In this document: positions 37,001 to 49,488 of the stretch, in pieces
Numbering within the stretch: the stretch's first letter is position 1
How the letters are laid out: each line of letters opens with the position of its first letter
NCBI GenBank assembly: GCA_964036155.1
Contig: OZ038422.1
Span: 13,973,201 to 14,037,200, forward strand
Source of the DNA: Diploscapter coronatus
Lineage: Eukaryota > Nematoda > Chromadorea > Rhabditida > Rhabditidae
Direction: 5' to 3'
Length of the DNA stretch: 64,000 nt
Made by a program: the position numbers and the translations under genes
Notes under the pieces: model-generated
What the model saw: the letters and a program-made list of their open reading frames with translations, nothing else
Told to the model about the DNA's origin: nothing
Database searches by the model: none

Positions 37001-39842
37001 GCACGAATTTCAGCTACCAATTTGCAGATTCGATATTTGTGCTAAAAGTATTTCGATTCATAGTATGTTTCTTAAAAACCCCTGATGAAGTGGGAAAGTT
37101 GAATAGATACTGTTTGGCTTTTATATAACAAGATCAGTAATGATCTAATTACCACATCTCCTCCTAGTAGCTTGACTTGCATGGTGTCCATCGCACTGTT
37201 CTCTTTCAACGGTATTCTGATCGTCGACTGTAGCGCGAAAACATACTCCTTTTTCATCATATCCAATTCGCTTTTCAGGGAAACATTAACATCCCTAAAC
37301 TTTAATTTAATTTAATTTTCAAGTTTTCCGAACCTCAAAGATTCAATATTCTTCTCCATCGATAGACATTTCTCGTTCATCCTGAGAATCTCCGAATTGA
37401 GGAATCGATTTTGTGCTGATAAGGCACTTTGGTTCTCGGGAGTGTCTTCGGTAAGCAGTCTTAATTAGGGTAATTGGCTGGATAACTATAGGTAATTTTG
37501 ATTCCTCGTGAAGCTATGACATGAGTAGTGGCGAGGAAATGAGATTATCATGCAATGATGCCAAGAGGTTTCTAGATTTCTATGATTTACTTCAGATTGA
37601 CGACTTCTTCAGTGAGCCGGCGATTTTGTTGAATGAGATATTCAAGTCGTTTCTTCTGCTCGTTACTGACTCGGCGCAGCTGTTCGAGTTCGCAGGTCTC
37701 ATTTCGCTCATTTTCAGTGGTGCTCATCGGGTCGTTAACTGATACGGAATTCGAAGAGACGGTCGACGAATCGAAATCACTTTCATCTTCGGTGAATTTC
37801 TGCTGCTGAAGCCATTTCGTGACCCATTCATCCAGGATGTATTGAGTGTTCTGAATATGTTTCGACTGAAGTGTATAAAATTTCTCTAAATCAATTCAAT
37901 GTTGAGATTTTGTCAGATGCTATAAAAATTCTCTATACTTTGTAACATTCATTTCAATTCGCTTTTGGAAACATTGTCATGGCTATGTCTCACAAAATCA
38001 CTTGAGAAAACTGATTTTGTACTGCATGGCTAATTTTTCATTTGCAATTATCAGCCAACTAAAAATTCAATCAAAATAACAACCTCTAAATAATTCCAGA
38101 AAATCTTTCTAAATATGATTACATTGATTGGAGCAGGCTGAGCGGTACTTCGATGCTTCAATGACTCAGTTTTTCCGTTCAATTCGTTGAGTTTCTCCTC
38201 CAGCACAGACAATGCCAGGGGTGAATCGATGCTGATTGGAGAAGAATCTAAAATTGGGAATGAATGAAGCCACTTTCAAAGAAATATGAAACGATGATAC
38301 ATTTGCGTAGGGCCTCCTTCCGGCTCACATCATTCAGGTTCAGCGTATTGTTATTTTTCTCCATTAGAGAAATGTGGTCCACCATCTAAAACAGAATACT
38401 AATAAAAATGTCAAGTATAAAATTTCGAGAAAAAACTATTGTAAAACTCATTATAGAAGTCTACCGCTGAAGGTTCATTGAAAACTTGGAAAAGATGACT
38501 TTATTTGAGACTTCAAGGCATTAATGATAATAGGTTTCAAGATTTGTTACCACCACTATATAAGAATTGTGTTTAATAAGTTAAGAGTATTCGATTGGTT
38601 AGATATCTACAACCTATAATTGTAATGAATCATCGATGTTCACATGAAACCTCAAAATCCCTCTGCCCTATTTTCCTTTCGAATCATGTGAGAGAGAGGT
38701 TTTGTTAATGATTTTTGTGCCGCCATTGGAAACTCATAAACAATCGGATTTGGTCTCTACGCATGCAATCGTATACATTTGAAATTGGGTTCGTAGCTAT
38801 CTGCGCAATTAGAGATAAATTTGGAAAGCAGAAATCTTTTAGAATAAAAAATATTTAATTAGCATAATTAGAGTAATTAACATAATTACCGGTAGACTAA
38901 TACTCCGCGTTCTATCGATCCTTCTGAAAGGAGCCCCAGAAGCTCTACTCATCTTGCCAGCCTTCATGTTTTCGTCGTCGAAATCTCTAAAATAAAATAA
39001 GATGTTTCAAAATTTCTTATTTATGAGCTAATGATGAATTTTGATCACACTAACGTGTTTTCAGCATGAAATTCGACCAAATTTATCACGTTTAAAAATT
39101 ATATCTTAATTTTTTTCCTCCAAAAATTAAGTCTGACATCTTACCGATTGACTAACGTTTCCATCCAGCGTCGGCAACTATTTTCGTTTTCCGCTTCGAG
39201 TTCAATCGCTTTTTCGGCAATGCTAAAAATTAGCGTGATTAATTTTATTTATCAAAAGTTGAATTAACTGCATCACAAAGGCCTTGGGGTTATTGTCGAC
39301 CGTCGTGAACACGGCTTTACTCAGCGATAGTTCACCAACTGGGTCTTTTTTGACTATTAAATCGTCTAAAAAATTAATTTAATTTTTTCAAATTTAATGA
39401 TTCCATACTTTCATCCTTGAAGTACAATAATTTCCCGGAAATCTCATCGATTGCAAAATAATACTTCTTTTTCGGGCGTAAGAGGGTTAGTGCTGAAAAT
39501 AGACTTATTCACAAAAATGTAAGGTTTAGCTAATTAAAAATAGTATAATTATTAAGTGTCATTTTCGGACCCGAAATTAATAATTCCAGTCTGGCATTTC
39601 TACTTGAATAGAATTGAAACCTATTGTTATCATATATTTTGCGAGCGGATTTTCAAAGCCCAAATATAAAGAAAAAAAAACTAGATTTGGTAAACAGAAT
39701 TTGAAATTTTTAGAATATGGAAAATCGTATAATATCAATATTATTGTTTGCATAAAGATAATATAACCAAAAATGAAGTATACTGACCTCCCCCAATATT
39801 TTTCATATACAGGTGACCCGCTAGTGAGTATCCTCTTTGCAT
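31005..39842 (-). CDS. Rab-GAP: PH, coiled-coil, TBC and C-terminal beta-propeller-like region
   Basis: My 35-exon model, every junction phase-consistent: 39842-39788, 39492-39409, 39365-39272, 39222-39145, 38986-38890, 38385-38301, 38247-38123, 37850-37591, 37459-37334, 37294-37153, 37041-36971, 36929-36823, 36776-36700, 36542-36381, 36181-36092, 35801-35598, 35389-35258, 35043-34864, 34742-34614, 34567-34489, 34444-34073, 33985-33846, 33803-33679, 33456-33271, 33100-32916, 32895-32865, 32775-32704, 32581-32501, 32447-32350, 32245-32143, 32030-31759, 31674-31626, 31584-31507, 31463-31373, 31106-31005; ~1453 residues. Residues ~1-105 are a PH domain (GHLYMKN, KKYYFAIDEISGKLLYFKDE), ~220-420 coiled coil, ~470-720 a TBC domain of TBC1D2 type with the arginine finger in IHLDLLRTMPNN and glutamine finger in GYCQGMNFLAA, plus LRLWDCFMLEG. 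It should stimulate GTP hydrolysis by endosomal Rabs. From ~770 on, blade-like segments resemble JIP/ARHGEF-type propellers (NGTLTVLENICDKW, ALNDHIWLGTSDGYVMIYAL, LKVSDKPVRKIRAM, LLTCAGTYNDEESLLLWNRD). Doubts: the first exon may lie further upstream; the third donor is GC; an in-frame TAG at 33269 would end a shorter form. Confidence 0.75.
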
Positions 39843-42394
39843 GATTCTCAAATACGGGGCGCCGTATTTCGGATAGCTTTCGGAATTTGACTGTTCAAAA
39901 CAATGGACTCTCGATTGGATATTGTTTGTTACAGTTGCGTCACAATCTCGAATTCATGCACCTGAACAAATGAAGCAATTTGAAATACGGAACAAATAGC
40001 CCAAGGGAAATTCGAAAATTATCAGGAATATTAGGAAAATGTAAGAGAAATAATATACAAATAAAATAGGTATCAAAGTTGGTAAAGCAATGAATAAATA
40101 CTTAAAAAGTATTGCCACGAGAATTAGGACTTTGAATAAAATAAATAAATAAAATTTAGATATTATGTAGAAAAATGCAAGCAAATTATGATAATAAGTA
40201 TCAATAGTCAATAATTATCAGTAACGGGAAGTATATAAAACATTGTTGTAGAGAACTTAATAGCGCATAAATTTATTGCATAAACAAAGTATTGGTAATT
40301 TTGGCACAAATTACGGACAAGATTTAAAATGAATTAATATCATAAGACTGAATTTTAGATATCAAAACCTGTAGCATATCTAAATGACGCACTCCAAAGT
40401 GACGCTCATTAAACTAGACAATCAATAAAATCAGATAAAAAATTGAACGGATTAAATTCTTTTTCTGCATTAAAATAATCTCATCTTTTTCGGAGCTCGA
40501 AAAACTCGGTGAGATTTGCCAAATTTTATCGCAAATTGCTCTCATTTGCACGGTATTTTCTCGTTTTTAATTGTGCAAAAATCGAGTTAAAATTTGAAAT
40601 AATTGCGGCTTTCTGTATAGTTTCATCAAGTGAAAGTTTTTCCTACTCTTGAAACTAGGTTAAAATATCGATTTTTAAATATTAGGAACAACTATCAATA
40701 TCATTAAATTATAAATCGATATTCAAAATTCAAAACTACGAACATACAGAACTAAAATTGCCGTCAGTTTCATAATCAGCACATGAACTATGGATTTCGA
40801 ATTTCAAAGCTAAGTCGAAATTCAATCAATCTAGCCGAAGATGATAAAATCACGTTGTTCTTTCATCATGATCATGAATCAAATCGATTTTTCGAAAATG
40901 AATAGATTTTTGTCTATTCCAGCTAGTTTTAAAATGCCATTTTATAAAATTGGACACAAATTAGACATTTAATGAAATTCTCACAGACCGCGATCGGAAA
41001 AAAAACCCATATAAGTTTGTGTGGAATGATGATTCACAAGAAGCTAGAATCGGAGAAATACAAATAGACGATTGAAATTTTTAGAGAGAATTTTAGCGTA
41101 TCTTTTTCAAAAACACTTTTTGCCAAATTTAAGCTTTAAAAATGAAACAAATGAAAATTTTCAAGTATGAATTAATCTTGAGTAAGTTTCTTTACGAAAA
41201 TTTAAAGGCATTTTTCAAAATGACTCAAGTTTTGCGGGAGAAAACTCTAATAATTATCGTTTCACGATGGCTACTAAAAATAAACTAAATTTTCAAAAAT
41301 AAAAAAATCGTAAAATTTTCCAAACTCCGAAAAAACGTTGGACTTTAGCTGAGGTTTTGGCGAAACGGAACAAAACCGGCGATTTGGCTTTCGCTGGGGC
41401 TGAATCAACAAAATCGGAAAATTCAGCAAAATTCTCAATCGCTTTTCGTGGATACTCAAAACCAGCCCAAATGGAACTAAAATAAAAAAAAGAAAAACTA
41501 ATCGAAAAATCATCCCCAGCCTGTTTTTCAGGCCTATTCTTCAACATTATAAGAAATCCTTTGTAAATTTCGAAAAATCCACCTAAAATCTGGTCGGTGC
41601 TCGAAAAAATGAAAAATTGACAGTTGTCATGCGGCAATTGCGAAAAAATCGACCAGACCGACTTTTTCGACCATCACCTTCGGAAAAAACGAGCAAAATA
41701 TTGATTTTCAACATGTGGATTTGGCTAAATTTGGTAGGAAGTTTGCAATATAGCTGGTTAGTTCAAAACGAGGTTATTTTTGGAGCTCTGGGAACATTTG
41801 TATTGTGAATTGAATTGAGATAGGTTTCAACCAAATGAATGGGCTGTTGAGGATTGAAATATTTTTAATATAGCCAGTTGTTGGTTTTTTTGCAAATTTA
41901 AAAATTTAGCATTTCTCATGATATTATTTGATATAGCAATTCATACAGACACCTCTGAAAAAATCGAATAAACCTCAAGAAAAGATAAGATTAATTAAAT
42001 TTCATGAAAGCTCAACAAAATAAAGATCAAAATAAATCGTTATCAAAATATCTTTTTTCGAGAAAAAGAAATTGAAAATCATCAGCCTAAGTCATAAATG
42101 GCTATGAATGACATGAATAATAACCCCATTTGAAAGACGCTTGAATAAAACAAAACCGAGTCGCGCAATTGCAGCAATTGATGAATGAATTCACGAAATT
42201 CAATGAGTCGATTTTCGAAAAGCTTGGTTTTCCCCTTTTCTCTTTATTCTTCGTGCTATTTTCGCTTGAATATTCATTTCTTGTTCCCTGAAAACCCTCT
42301 TAAATCTCAGCGTTCTCTCACCAATGCCATTTTTGCTTTGATGATACATTCGACAATGAGAAATGGCAAAAATCTTTACTTTTCGAAAAAAAAA
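39843..42394. other. Intergenic region between P450 and TBC gene
   Basis: About 2.5 kb, AT-rich. It should contain the TBC gene promoter and any upstream exon (a good acceptor TTTTGAACAG lies at 39891-39900). Minus-strand open frames at 39954-40211 (85 codons, almost all hydrophobic, low complexity) and 41293-41637 (114 codons) have no splice context or family resemblance. AATAAA on the minus strand at ~42242 may serve the P450. Confidence 0.4.
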
Positions 42395-45385
42395 TCATCG
42401 TTTTTCTAAAATCACAGGAACTCCTAAACTCGGTCGCAGAATAACTTCTAACAACGGGATGTTTTTTTCAAAATCGTGCGGAGTTGAAATTTTGTAGCTC
42501 CTGATCAACCAAAGCAAGACCACTTTCAGCTCGATCATCGCGAATTTTTGTCCTAAAACTTTCAAAACATAATACTTTTAAGACTTTTCAAACCTAAACA
42601 ATTTCTTGGTCCCGCAAAGAAGGGCAGGTAATCGTACAGGCTTCTTGAAGTTTTCTGATCGGATAAAAATCGGTTGGGGTCGAATTTGTTCGCGTTTTTC
42701 CAGACCTAGGTTTTTTGTGCTATTTGGATACCTTAAGCCCTCAAGTCATGAGAAATGGGTTGAGGGATGGGGGCGAAAGATTCCGTTCTCACTCGATCAT
42801 GTCCATTAATGAAGATCTTTTGCATGCGAAACTTTTGCAAAATTCGGTAGACGTGTCAAAGGCGCCTATCGCCGTACCTCGATGCTAGGCGCTTTTTAGT
42901 TGCCATTATTTGACTCTCCTCTTTTTTCACGCGATAAAAAATGTATTATATTGCCCCCATGCTTCAATACAGGCGAGTGGGATTCTCCTCCTCCAGAAAA
43001 AGAAGCTAGACAAAAGTGACAAAGATACTACGTCGTCTTGAGTATTTCTTTGCGGGACACATATTTTGGGAGTAAAGAAGACGTGGTTTATCTTAGCTAA
43101 TAAACACGATAATGTGTTCCCGCAATATCACACTATCTCTCATGGCTAGAGCTTGAGGTTTTCATTTATTATTTCCTAACAAAACAAAATATGCGATGGC
43201 TTTTCTTTCAGATGCCCAAAAACTCGGAAACCAGTCGAACCTGTTCGTTTCTGTGCATCACGATCGGCGAAACGCAAATGTTGGCTTCTTTCGGCAAAAT
43301 TGTTCCATCTGTAATTTCAGGTATGACTCGAAATTTTCTTTCTAACGTATTATGCTTTTAATATTTTCATCTTTTCCTCATGAAATTGGAAAAAAATATT
43401 GTTAAAAATTTTCTATGTTGAATTGAGATTTTTACAACAAGCATTTGTCGATTATTTTCCTCTGTTGATGTTAACAAAAATTATCTGATTAACTATCGAT
43501 AATTGTCCTTAAAACGCGAAAAACGACAAGAAGATAAATAAATCATCTAATGAGCAAATGCTCATCTCTCGCGCATTCTGAAGCTCATAAAAAGAGAAGA
43601 AAGAAACACGCTTCTTTCATCTCGTCTCAAGTAGTCGGTCATTCGCAATAGTTGATTTACCTAATTCCAAATCATTTTTCAGCTTCCTTTGAACGACCGG
43701 CGCTGGAGGGAATAGTCTTAGGCTTTCGCGTATAGCCCGATCAAGACATCCACATTGGTTTAGTTCACCAATTGTCACCTCCTTCGAGGTACTATCTACA
43801 AAAATACAAGAATAAGTTTCATAAAGTTATCATTTTCTTCAAATTAGAGTTTTTCATCCATCATGTTATGAATGAAATTTCTATTGGATTTAATTGATAC
43901 CTGACAGAATCATCATAGTCTCCTTATAAATTTCATCTTGGGTCTCCTCATGACACGCAAGACACCATATAGTCCAACTTAACGCTGATGTTATTGTATC
44001 GTGACCTAATTAAGCTGAGCAATTATGAATGATAACTATCTTACTTACCTGCGAATAGAAAGGCATCAATGAACTCGCGAATCTTAGGTTTGGTATAGGA
44101 AGGATTGCTAAGTAATTTATCAACTATTGAGCTCTAAGATAAAAAATTGAAAACTTAAGTTTCAAAATAAATTACATTTTCAGTTAAATTCTCTTTCGAA
44201 TACTTCATTGCTCCTATCCTTTCATCAATAATCTAAATCTAAAAATTATTTAAAAATCAGAATTTTAAAACCTTCATGGTAAACTCTTCTAAAGTCCTCA
44301 AACATTCGTTAAATTTCCTTTTCCATCCACCTAACTCAAAAATTATCGGTAGTTTCAACCAAGGTTTCATCGTGAAAAGTCTAAATTTGGAAAAATTAGT
44401 TCAATTTTGGATTTGTGAAACTCACCTACATGATCATATGGTTCATTTCGCTAACCGCGTCCACGTATTTGTGGTTTTGATCAGTTTGAGCCTTCGAATC
44501 AAAATTCAAACAGGTATTGCAGATTATGTCCAAGGCGCATCGTTTTATGTAAGGATAGAGATCCACCAATCTTTCAGCTTGGTTTTCCAAAACACTTGTA
44601 AAAATCTAAACGAATAAAAATTTTCAATGTTTCTCTGAAAATTTTAGAATTAATGCATTTTCCCCGTGCATTTGCGCAATTTAAAGTTGAATAAAGGCTC
44701 ACTTTCGACTCCCTATTGAAAGAACCGATGTAATCTTTGAACCTAGTCTGATGAAAAATAGGTAATAATGCCTTCCTTTCCGATTTCCATGAATTGTCTT
44801 TACTGAAATTTTTCTCTAAATGTGTTACAAATTTCTAGACTTTATTATTTTTAAACTTCAAGATCAATTTTTCTTGTACCTTGGTTCCTGATTATTTATT
44901 CAAAAGTGAGAATCTTACCAAGTAAACAAATTATCACCGAGCCACATTTCGATGTTATTATAGGCGATACCCTTGACCGTTTCCTCCGAAGATTCAATTA
45001 AATTCTTAAAAAGATATTTAAACCCACCAAATTAAAAACAAAATACCTTCGCAATATTCCCATTTAACGGTGTTATCAACAATTGGTCTCCAATCCACAT
45101 TTTAGTAAATTTCGATCCAAAATTCCTCCCGTTCTCCGAAATCTCTAGGCAATAGGGTAATAATCCTAAAAAGAGTATTTAAATTATCACAAATCTTTAC
45201 TTATCTTCAATCGGCAATTTCAACATTTCTATCGTAGTCCCCAGAATCCAATACCCTTTCGGCCCATAGAAATCTTTCGTCATACTCCATTGTCGAAATA
45301 ATAATTTAATTTTGACAACTAGTTTATAGATTATTAAAGTAATTAAAAATAAAATGATTAGAGCCAAGCAGTTCATTAGATTCAA
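42395..45385 (-). CDS. Cytochrome P450, CYP4-type
   Basis: Exons 45385-45201, 45165-45047, 45004-44919, 44802-44703, 44605-44430, 44380-44272, 44232-44176, 44133-44049, 44005-43901, 43795-43661, 43308-43241, 42705-42594, 42552-42395; about 497 residues, full family length. Seen: an N-terminal membrane anchor (ALIILFLITLIIYKLVV), GPKGYWILGTTIE, the I-helix FAGHDTITSALSW, the K-helix ExxR in ESLRLFPPAP, and the heme loop FFAGPRNCLG with the thiolate cysteine. It is an ER monooxygenase; by family, substrates are fatty acids, sterols or xenobiotics. Exons 2-13 join perfectly in phase. Exons 1 and 2 do not: one base too many, and the intron between them would be only 35 bases. So either a frameshift has damaged the gene, the assembly is off by one, or splicing is unusual. 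Intron 11 (43240-42706) is large, with a short GC-rich block near 42860-42890. Confidence 0.8.
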
Positions 45386-48300
45386 TGATACTCGTAGACG
45401 TTGAAATGGTAGTGATACGCATATATTTCAGATCTTTAGAGGGCAAATTCTAAACTTAATCCTTGTATCAGATAAAAACGGATTAGTTTTGGTTGCAACG
45501 AATTAAAATTTTGAATTTATTTTTCTTTTTCCCTTTAAATTTACATACTCCTCAGTTTTGAATTGGAAAACAGGAAAATATAATCTGGAGAAAAGAAAGA
45601 GGATGGATGTAAAAGTAAATAAAAAGTTGTAGGGCACCACAAAAAATATTTGCACATTTTATGAACACATTGTTTTTCAACTCCGTCTTATTAAGGTCTG
45701 AGATTAATCGGGATTATCCCTTCTGGGAATTTTCGGAATTTTCAATTTCAAATTCAAAACTTTGATAAACAACAATTTCCTATGCACTAAAAATAAAGGA
45801 AATATCTTCACCATAAAAATTTGCTATAAATTTTGTTTAAGAAGACCTTACCATTTTCAACGTTAAGTGAATATTTTTCTGCGATATTTAGAAGAAAAAA
45901 ATCGGAAACATAATTTATAAAAAAAAAAATGAAGATGATTTTCATTTTATCAATTACTTATTTATACTTTGATTCTTCTGACGAACCCTGATTTCGCATG
46001 ATTTCAAGACCGATCTCTGACGAGCTCTCATAGTGACCGGTCATTCATCTAGCGCTTATTCATTCTCAATCTTTTTCTTTCTTCTCATCGCCTATTTTCT
46101 CTTCTCTTATATTCAGCTTCTGCCCTAAGTCCCGCCCCTTTTGGAGATTACTTCAAGCTATCATAGCTTATAACTAGTGCCTTTTAAATTTTGTTTGAAA
46201 GTCTATGTTTTAAATTAATTCAAAAATAGATTTTGGTTATAAATTGATCAATTGAATTGTCCTTCTCGAAACCTCGAAACAACACATCTAGATTCTAAAA
46301 ATTTTCAAATACGTCTCAAAATTTCCGAAAATTCTCTTTCCATTTCACAAAACTATAAAAGTGGAAAAAATCATCACGTAAATTTTATATCCCATCCATT
46401 ATTCCAAAGCCTATCCCTCATCATATCTCAATAAAATTTCTCCTGTCTGTGTATAATTATCCGTGGCTGGTGCATTGAATATTTTGCGAGTAATTCAATT
46501 TTTCTCTCACTTTATCTTTTCGGTCTTTCCCTCTCTTATTTTCGCCTACATTTCTCCACTCCATCTGTATCTACAACCGGTTTTGTTTAATTCGATTCTT
46601 CTCACTGTCACTTACTTTTGTTCTCTCGAAATCCCGCACTATTTCTTATTTTCCTCTTTCTCTAACATTGTTATTTCCGTTTTACCCACACTCCAAAAAT
46701 ACGGGCCGATATATCACTCGAATTTCGAATTATCGATCGGAAGAGAACAAACTCGGCTCATTACCCCTTTTTTCTTTTTATCGTCCCTATTTTTGCCGAC
46801 AATTTCACGATTTCAATCTTCGCCTGTCGTGTATCGACATTGTGACAAGGTCACTCGATTTTTCCTAACTTCAAAACCATTTCTCTTTGAAAATATACTG
46901 CAATCCGATTTTTGAAAATTGTTCACGCTCAAATTTCCATTTCTTGAAATATTTCTTACTTTAAATAATCCTAAACTCTTTTGAAACTTATTTTAATTTA
47001 GCAAATTTTGTAGAATTTGCGAACACTATTATATTTCCCTAAATCCGAAATAATTTTCGCTTTTTCTGAAACCTATATTTTGGAACTCTTATTATTCTAA
47101 GATTCTTGACATTTGCAACTTTAGAGCATTGCAATTTTCTACCCTTTTGTTTCTAGCATAAATCCTTAGAATCAGATAAGGTCTGCGCGTTCATTTTTCA
47201 TCTGGTTGTTACATCTCAGTTTCCTCGAATCTCAGAAAATTCTAATATGAATTTCCGTTTTTGGAAAAATACGCTTATTTTCTCAAGATCACCTTTATTT
47301 TCGCGTTTCGTCAGCAAAATTTCCTTTTATGCAAGTCAATTCAATTTTAAAGAGTAAATCTAGTCATAAAGCGTCTTTTGTCAGCGTTGAAAGATACTCA
47401 ACGAAAATCGTTTGAAATATCCTATAGAATTCCCGGAGAAAAATACACTCGTCTAAAGAATGACTTAACTTTAGGCCTTTCATACTTTTACCTCTTACTT
47501 TTCTTAATCCCTATTTTTCAGGGCAAAAAACGCACTGACTGAAACCTTTGATTTGTTTCTTTTTAGTTTGAGAATTTCAGCAATTATCAATTCTTTCTGT
47601 TTTCAAATTGTAAGTAGAGTTGAATGAAAATATTGGTCTTTACATTTTTCCGTCTTGTATTGAGAGTTGATAAGATCGAGTTTTTTCATTGTCAACATCT
47701 TTGCCTAATCTTGTTACTTCAGCCTGTTTTGAAAAACCTATGGCGCCATCTATCAACGAGATATTTTTCCCCGAAATATAGAGAATGAGAATCTTTGATA
47801 GATGAGGGTATTCCGTTTTCTTTCGGATCCTCGATCGATTCGATTGTGCGTCGATGTTATGAATTGGGAGCGGAAAGGAGAGAAAGATTGAAAAATAAAA
47901 GTGTAATCTACCTTCTATCTCCAACTCTACCCAACACTCTAACAACGCTCCACAACAATTGTGATATTTCACTCTAATTCACTCACACGTAACGAAAAGA
48001 TGTTGATCCGTCAAACCCAGTCTAATTATAGTCTCAAAGTTTAGTTTTCGGAAGTTCATCCATTTCAGAAAATATTCCTTTGAAGAGATAGATCAACTTG
48101 ATAGAATTTCAAGAAATGGATTACGGGTTGTCTTTCAAGACAATCCCGGAAACTTATGAACCACCTAATTTTACTAGACCTTACCTGATATCCTCCGACT
48201 ATTACCTACTTGTTTATATTAGATATTTACTTTTTATTTTATGTACACCCCATTCTAACCCTGAATCTTTTCCTCAACCTATTTTTCCTGAGAATTCTTT

Positions 48301-48920
48301 TCTCTCGATTATTATGCGGAGCGGAATATCTGTTTCTGAGTCCTTTCTACTGCAAAAAGGCTTTACTTCATTTGCTTAGTTTACCTAAAATACTTTGGTT
48401 CTTGAACTTTTCAAAATGTTAATAAAAATTCTATAATAGTCTACTTTTCGATAAAATTGAAATTTCATTGGTGGCAACTTTGCTCAATTGAATGAAAAGC
48501 TTGCCAGTGATCGTTCATTATTTTGAATTTTCCGAAAAATAGACTAGAGCTACAAATTCTAGGATTCTTTCTTAATCTTACTCCAAGCCCAGACTAAACT
48601 TCACTTTCACATGTTCCACTTAGCTAATTTTGACCATGTTTTAAAGCTTTACAACCCGGCAAAAAGTCATTATTGTGGTTCTAAGAAACGTCTTTGAAAC
48701 TAGGATGAACCTTGTTTTCTTCACTCTTTTCAAAGTCATATGTTTTCAGTTTTCTCGTTCACACTTAGCTTGTTTTCTCAAATATCGACGTTCGTTTGAG
48801 TATTCTAACCACCAGAAATCATATGATCAACTTGGTAATTCAGAAATTGAACATGCTTCGAATTTTTAGAGTAATTTTACTAATGTGCCAATTTTGAGGG
48901 TTCAGAAATTCGTCGCTAAA
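45386..48920. other. Long gene-poor, T-rich region
   Basis: 3.5 kb upstream of the P450 (minus) and of the small membrane protein (plus). The plus strand is rich in TTTC/CTTT runs, like promoter and intron sequence upstream of plus-strand worm genes. The longest frame (46463-46915) starts only with GTG and is a composition artefact. No splice-consistent coding sequence was found. Confidence 0.4.
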
Positions 48921-49488
48921 ATGCCGAAGCAAGAATTCGAGGTGATCGACTATTTCGGTGCGTTGATCGTCGCCATCGTCTTCTCGATCATCCTGTTTCT
49001 CATCTCGTTCTTAATTCTCAACTTCTTCTGCATACACAAATACGACGATTTCACCAAGTTCGAAGTGGTAAGTTTATTTTAAAATAATCAAAAACCTATC
49101 CGGTCCCATAAAATTTCAAGCGGCTTTTTATCGTAACCGTTTTTTCCAAAAAAAAGCCTTCTATAAATACTTTTAAAAAAATGAAATATTTTTGAGAGAG
49201 ATGAATGGGGATTTTGGTTACTGGTTGATGTAAGCTAATTTCGGAAAGATCATTAAGATCAAGGGAGTGATGTATTCAAATTTGGTAGTGGGTCAATCGC
49301 AAGACCCATATGCTATATAAGCGCACTCAATACTTAATTCAAAATCCATTCTGACATGAAAACTTTTAAAATTTGTTCATTTTCAGTGGGGCGCGAAGCG
49401 GAATATGCGTCTGGGTGTGCATTCGCTGAAGCTGATCAAGAAGGGAGGTTTCCTCACGGAAGAAGAGCTTATGGAGGAGGACGATTGA
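48921..49488 (+). CDS. Small single-pass membrane protein, unknown function
   Basis: Two exons, 48921-49067 and 49387-49488, phase 0, encoding 82 residues. Start chosen because TTCAG, a likely trans-splice or splice acceptor, lies about 18 bases upstream (48901-48905). Residues ~13-38 form one strong hydrophobic segment (ALIVAIVFSIILFLISFLIL). Then come an acidic/aromatic HKYDDFTKFEVW, a basic stretch WGAKRNMRLG and SLKLIKKGG, and an acidic end EEELMEEDD. By the positive-inside rule the basic tail is probably cytosolic. Codon use is strongly biased to GC-ending codons, unlike the AT-rich flanks, which argues for a real, well-expressed gene. I do not recognise a family. Confidence 0.7.

Noticed and set aside
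28645..39842. Operon of the TBC gene with the cyclo-ligase gene
   Set aside because: Same strand, but the gap is about 1.1 kb and no SL2-type spacing or U-rich element could be recognised.
39954..40211. 85-codon hydrophobic minus-strand frame just upstream of the TBC gene
   Set aside because: Tested as a first exon: the phase does not fit the exon at 39890, and the sequence is low-complexity AT.
41293..41637. 114-codon minus-strand frame rich in Phe/Lys
   Set aside because: Low-complexity, no family resemblance and no flanking exons.
46463..46915. 150-codon plus-strand open frame
   Set aside because: Begins with GTG, composition follows the T-rich background, no splice context, no domain.
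47640..47972. 110-codon minus-strand open frame
   Set aside because: Mixed composition without motif or neighbouring exons; overlaps other frames of equal quality.
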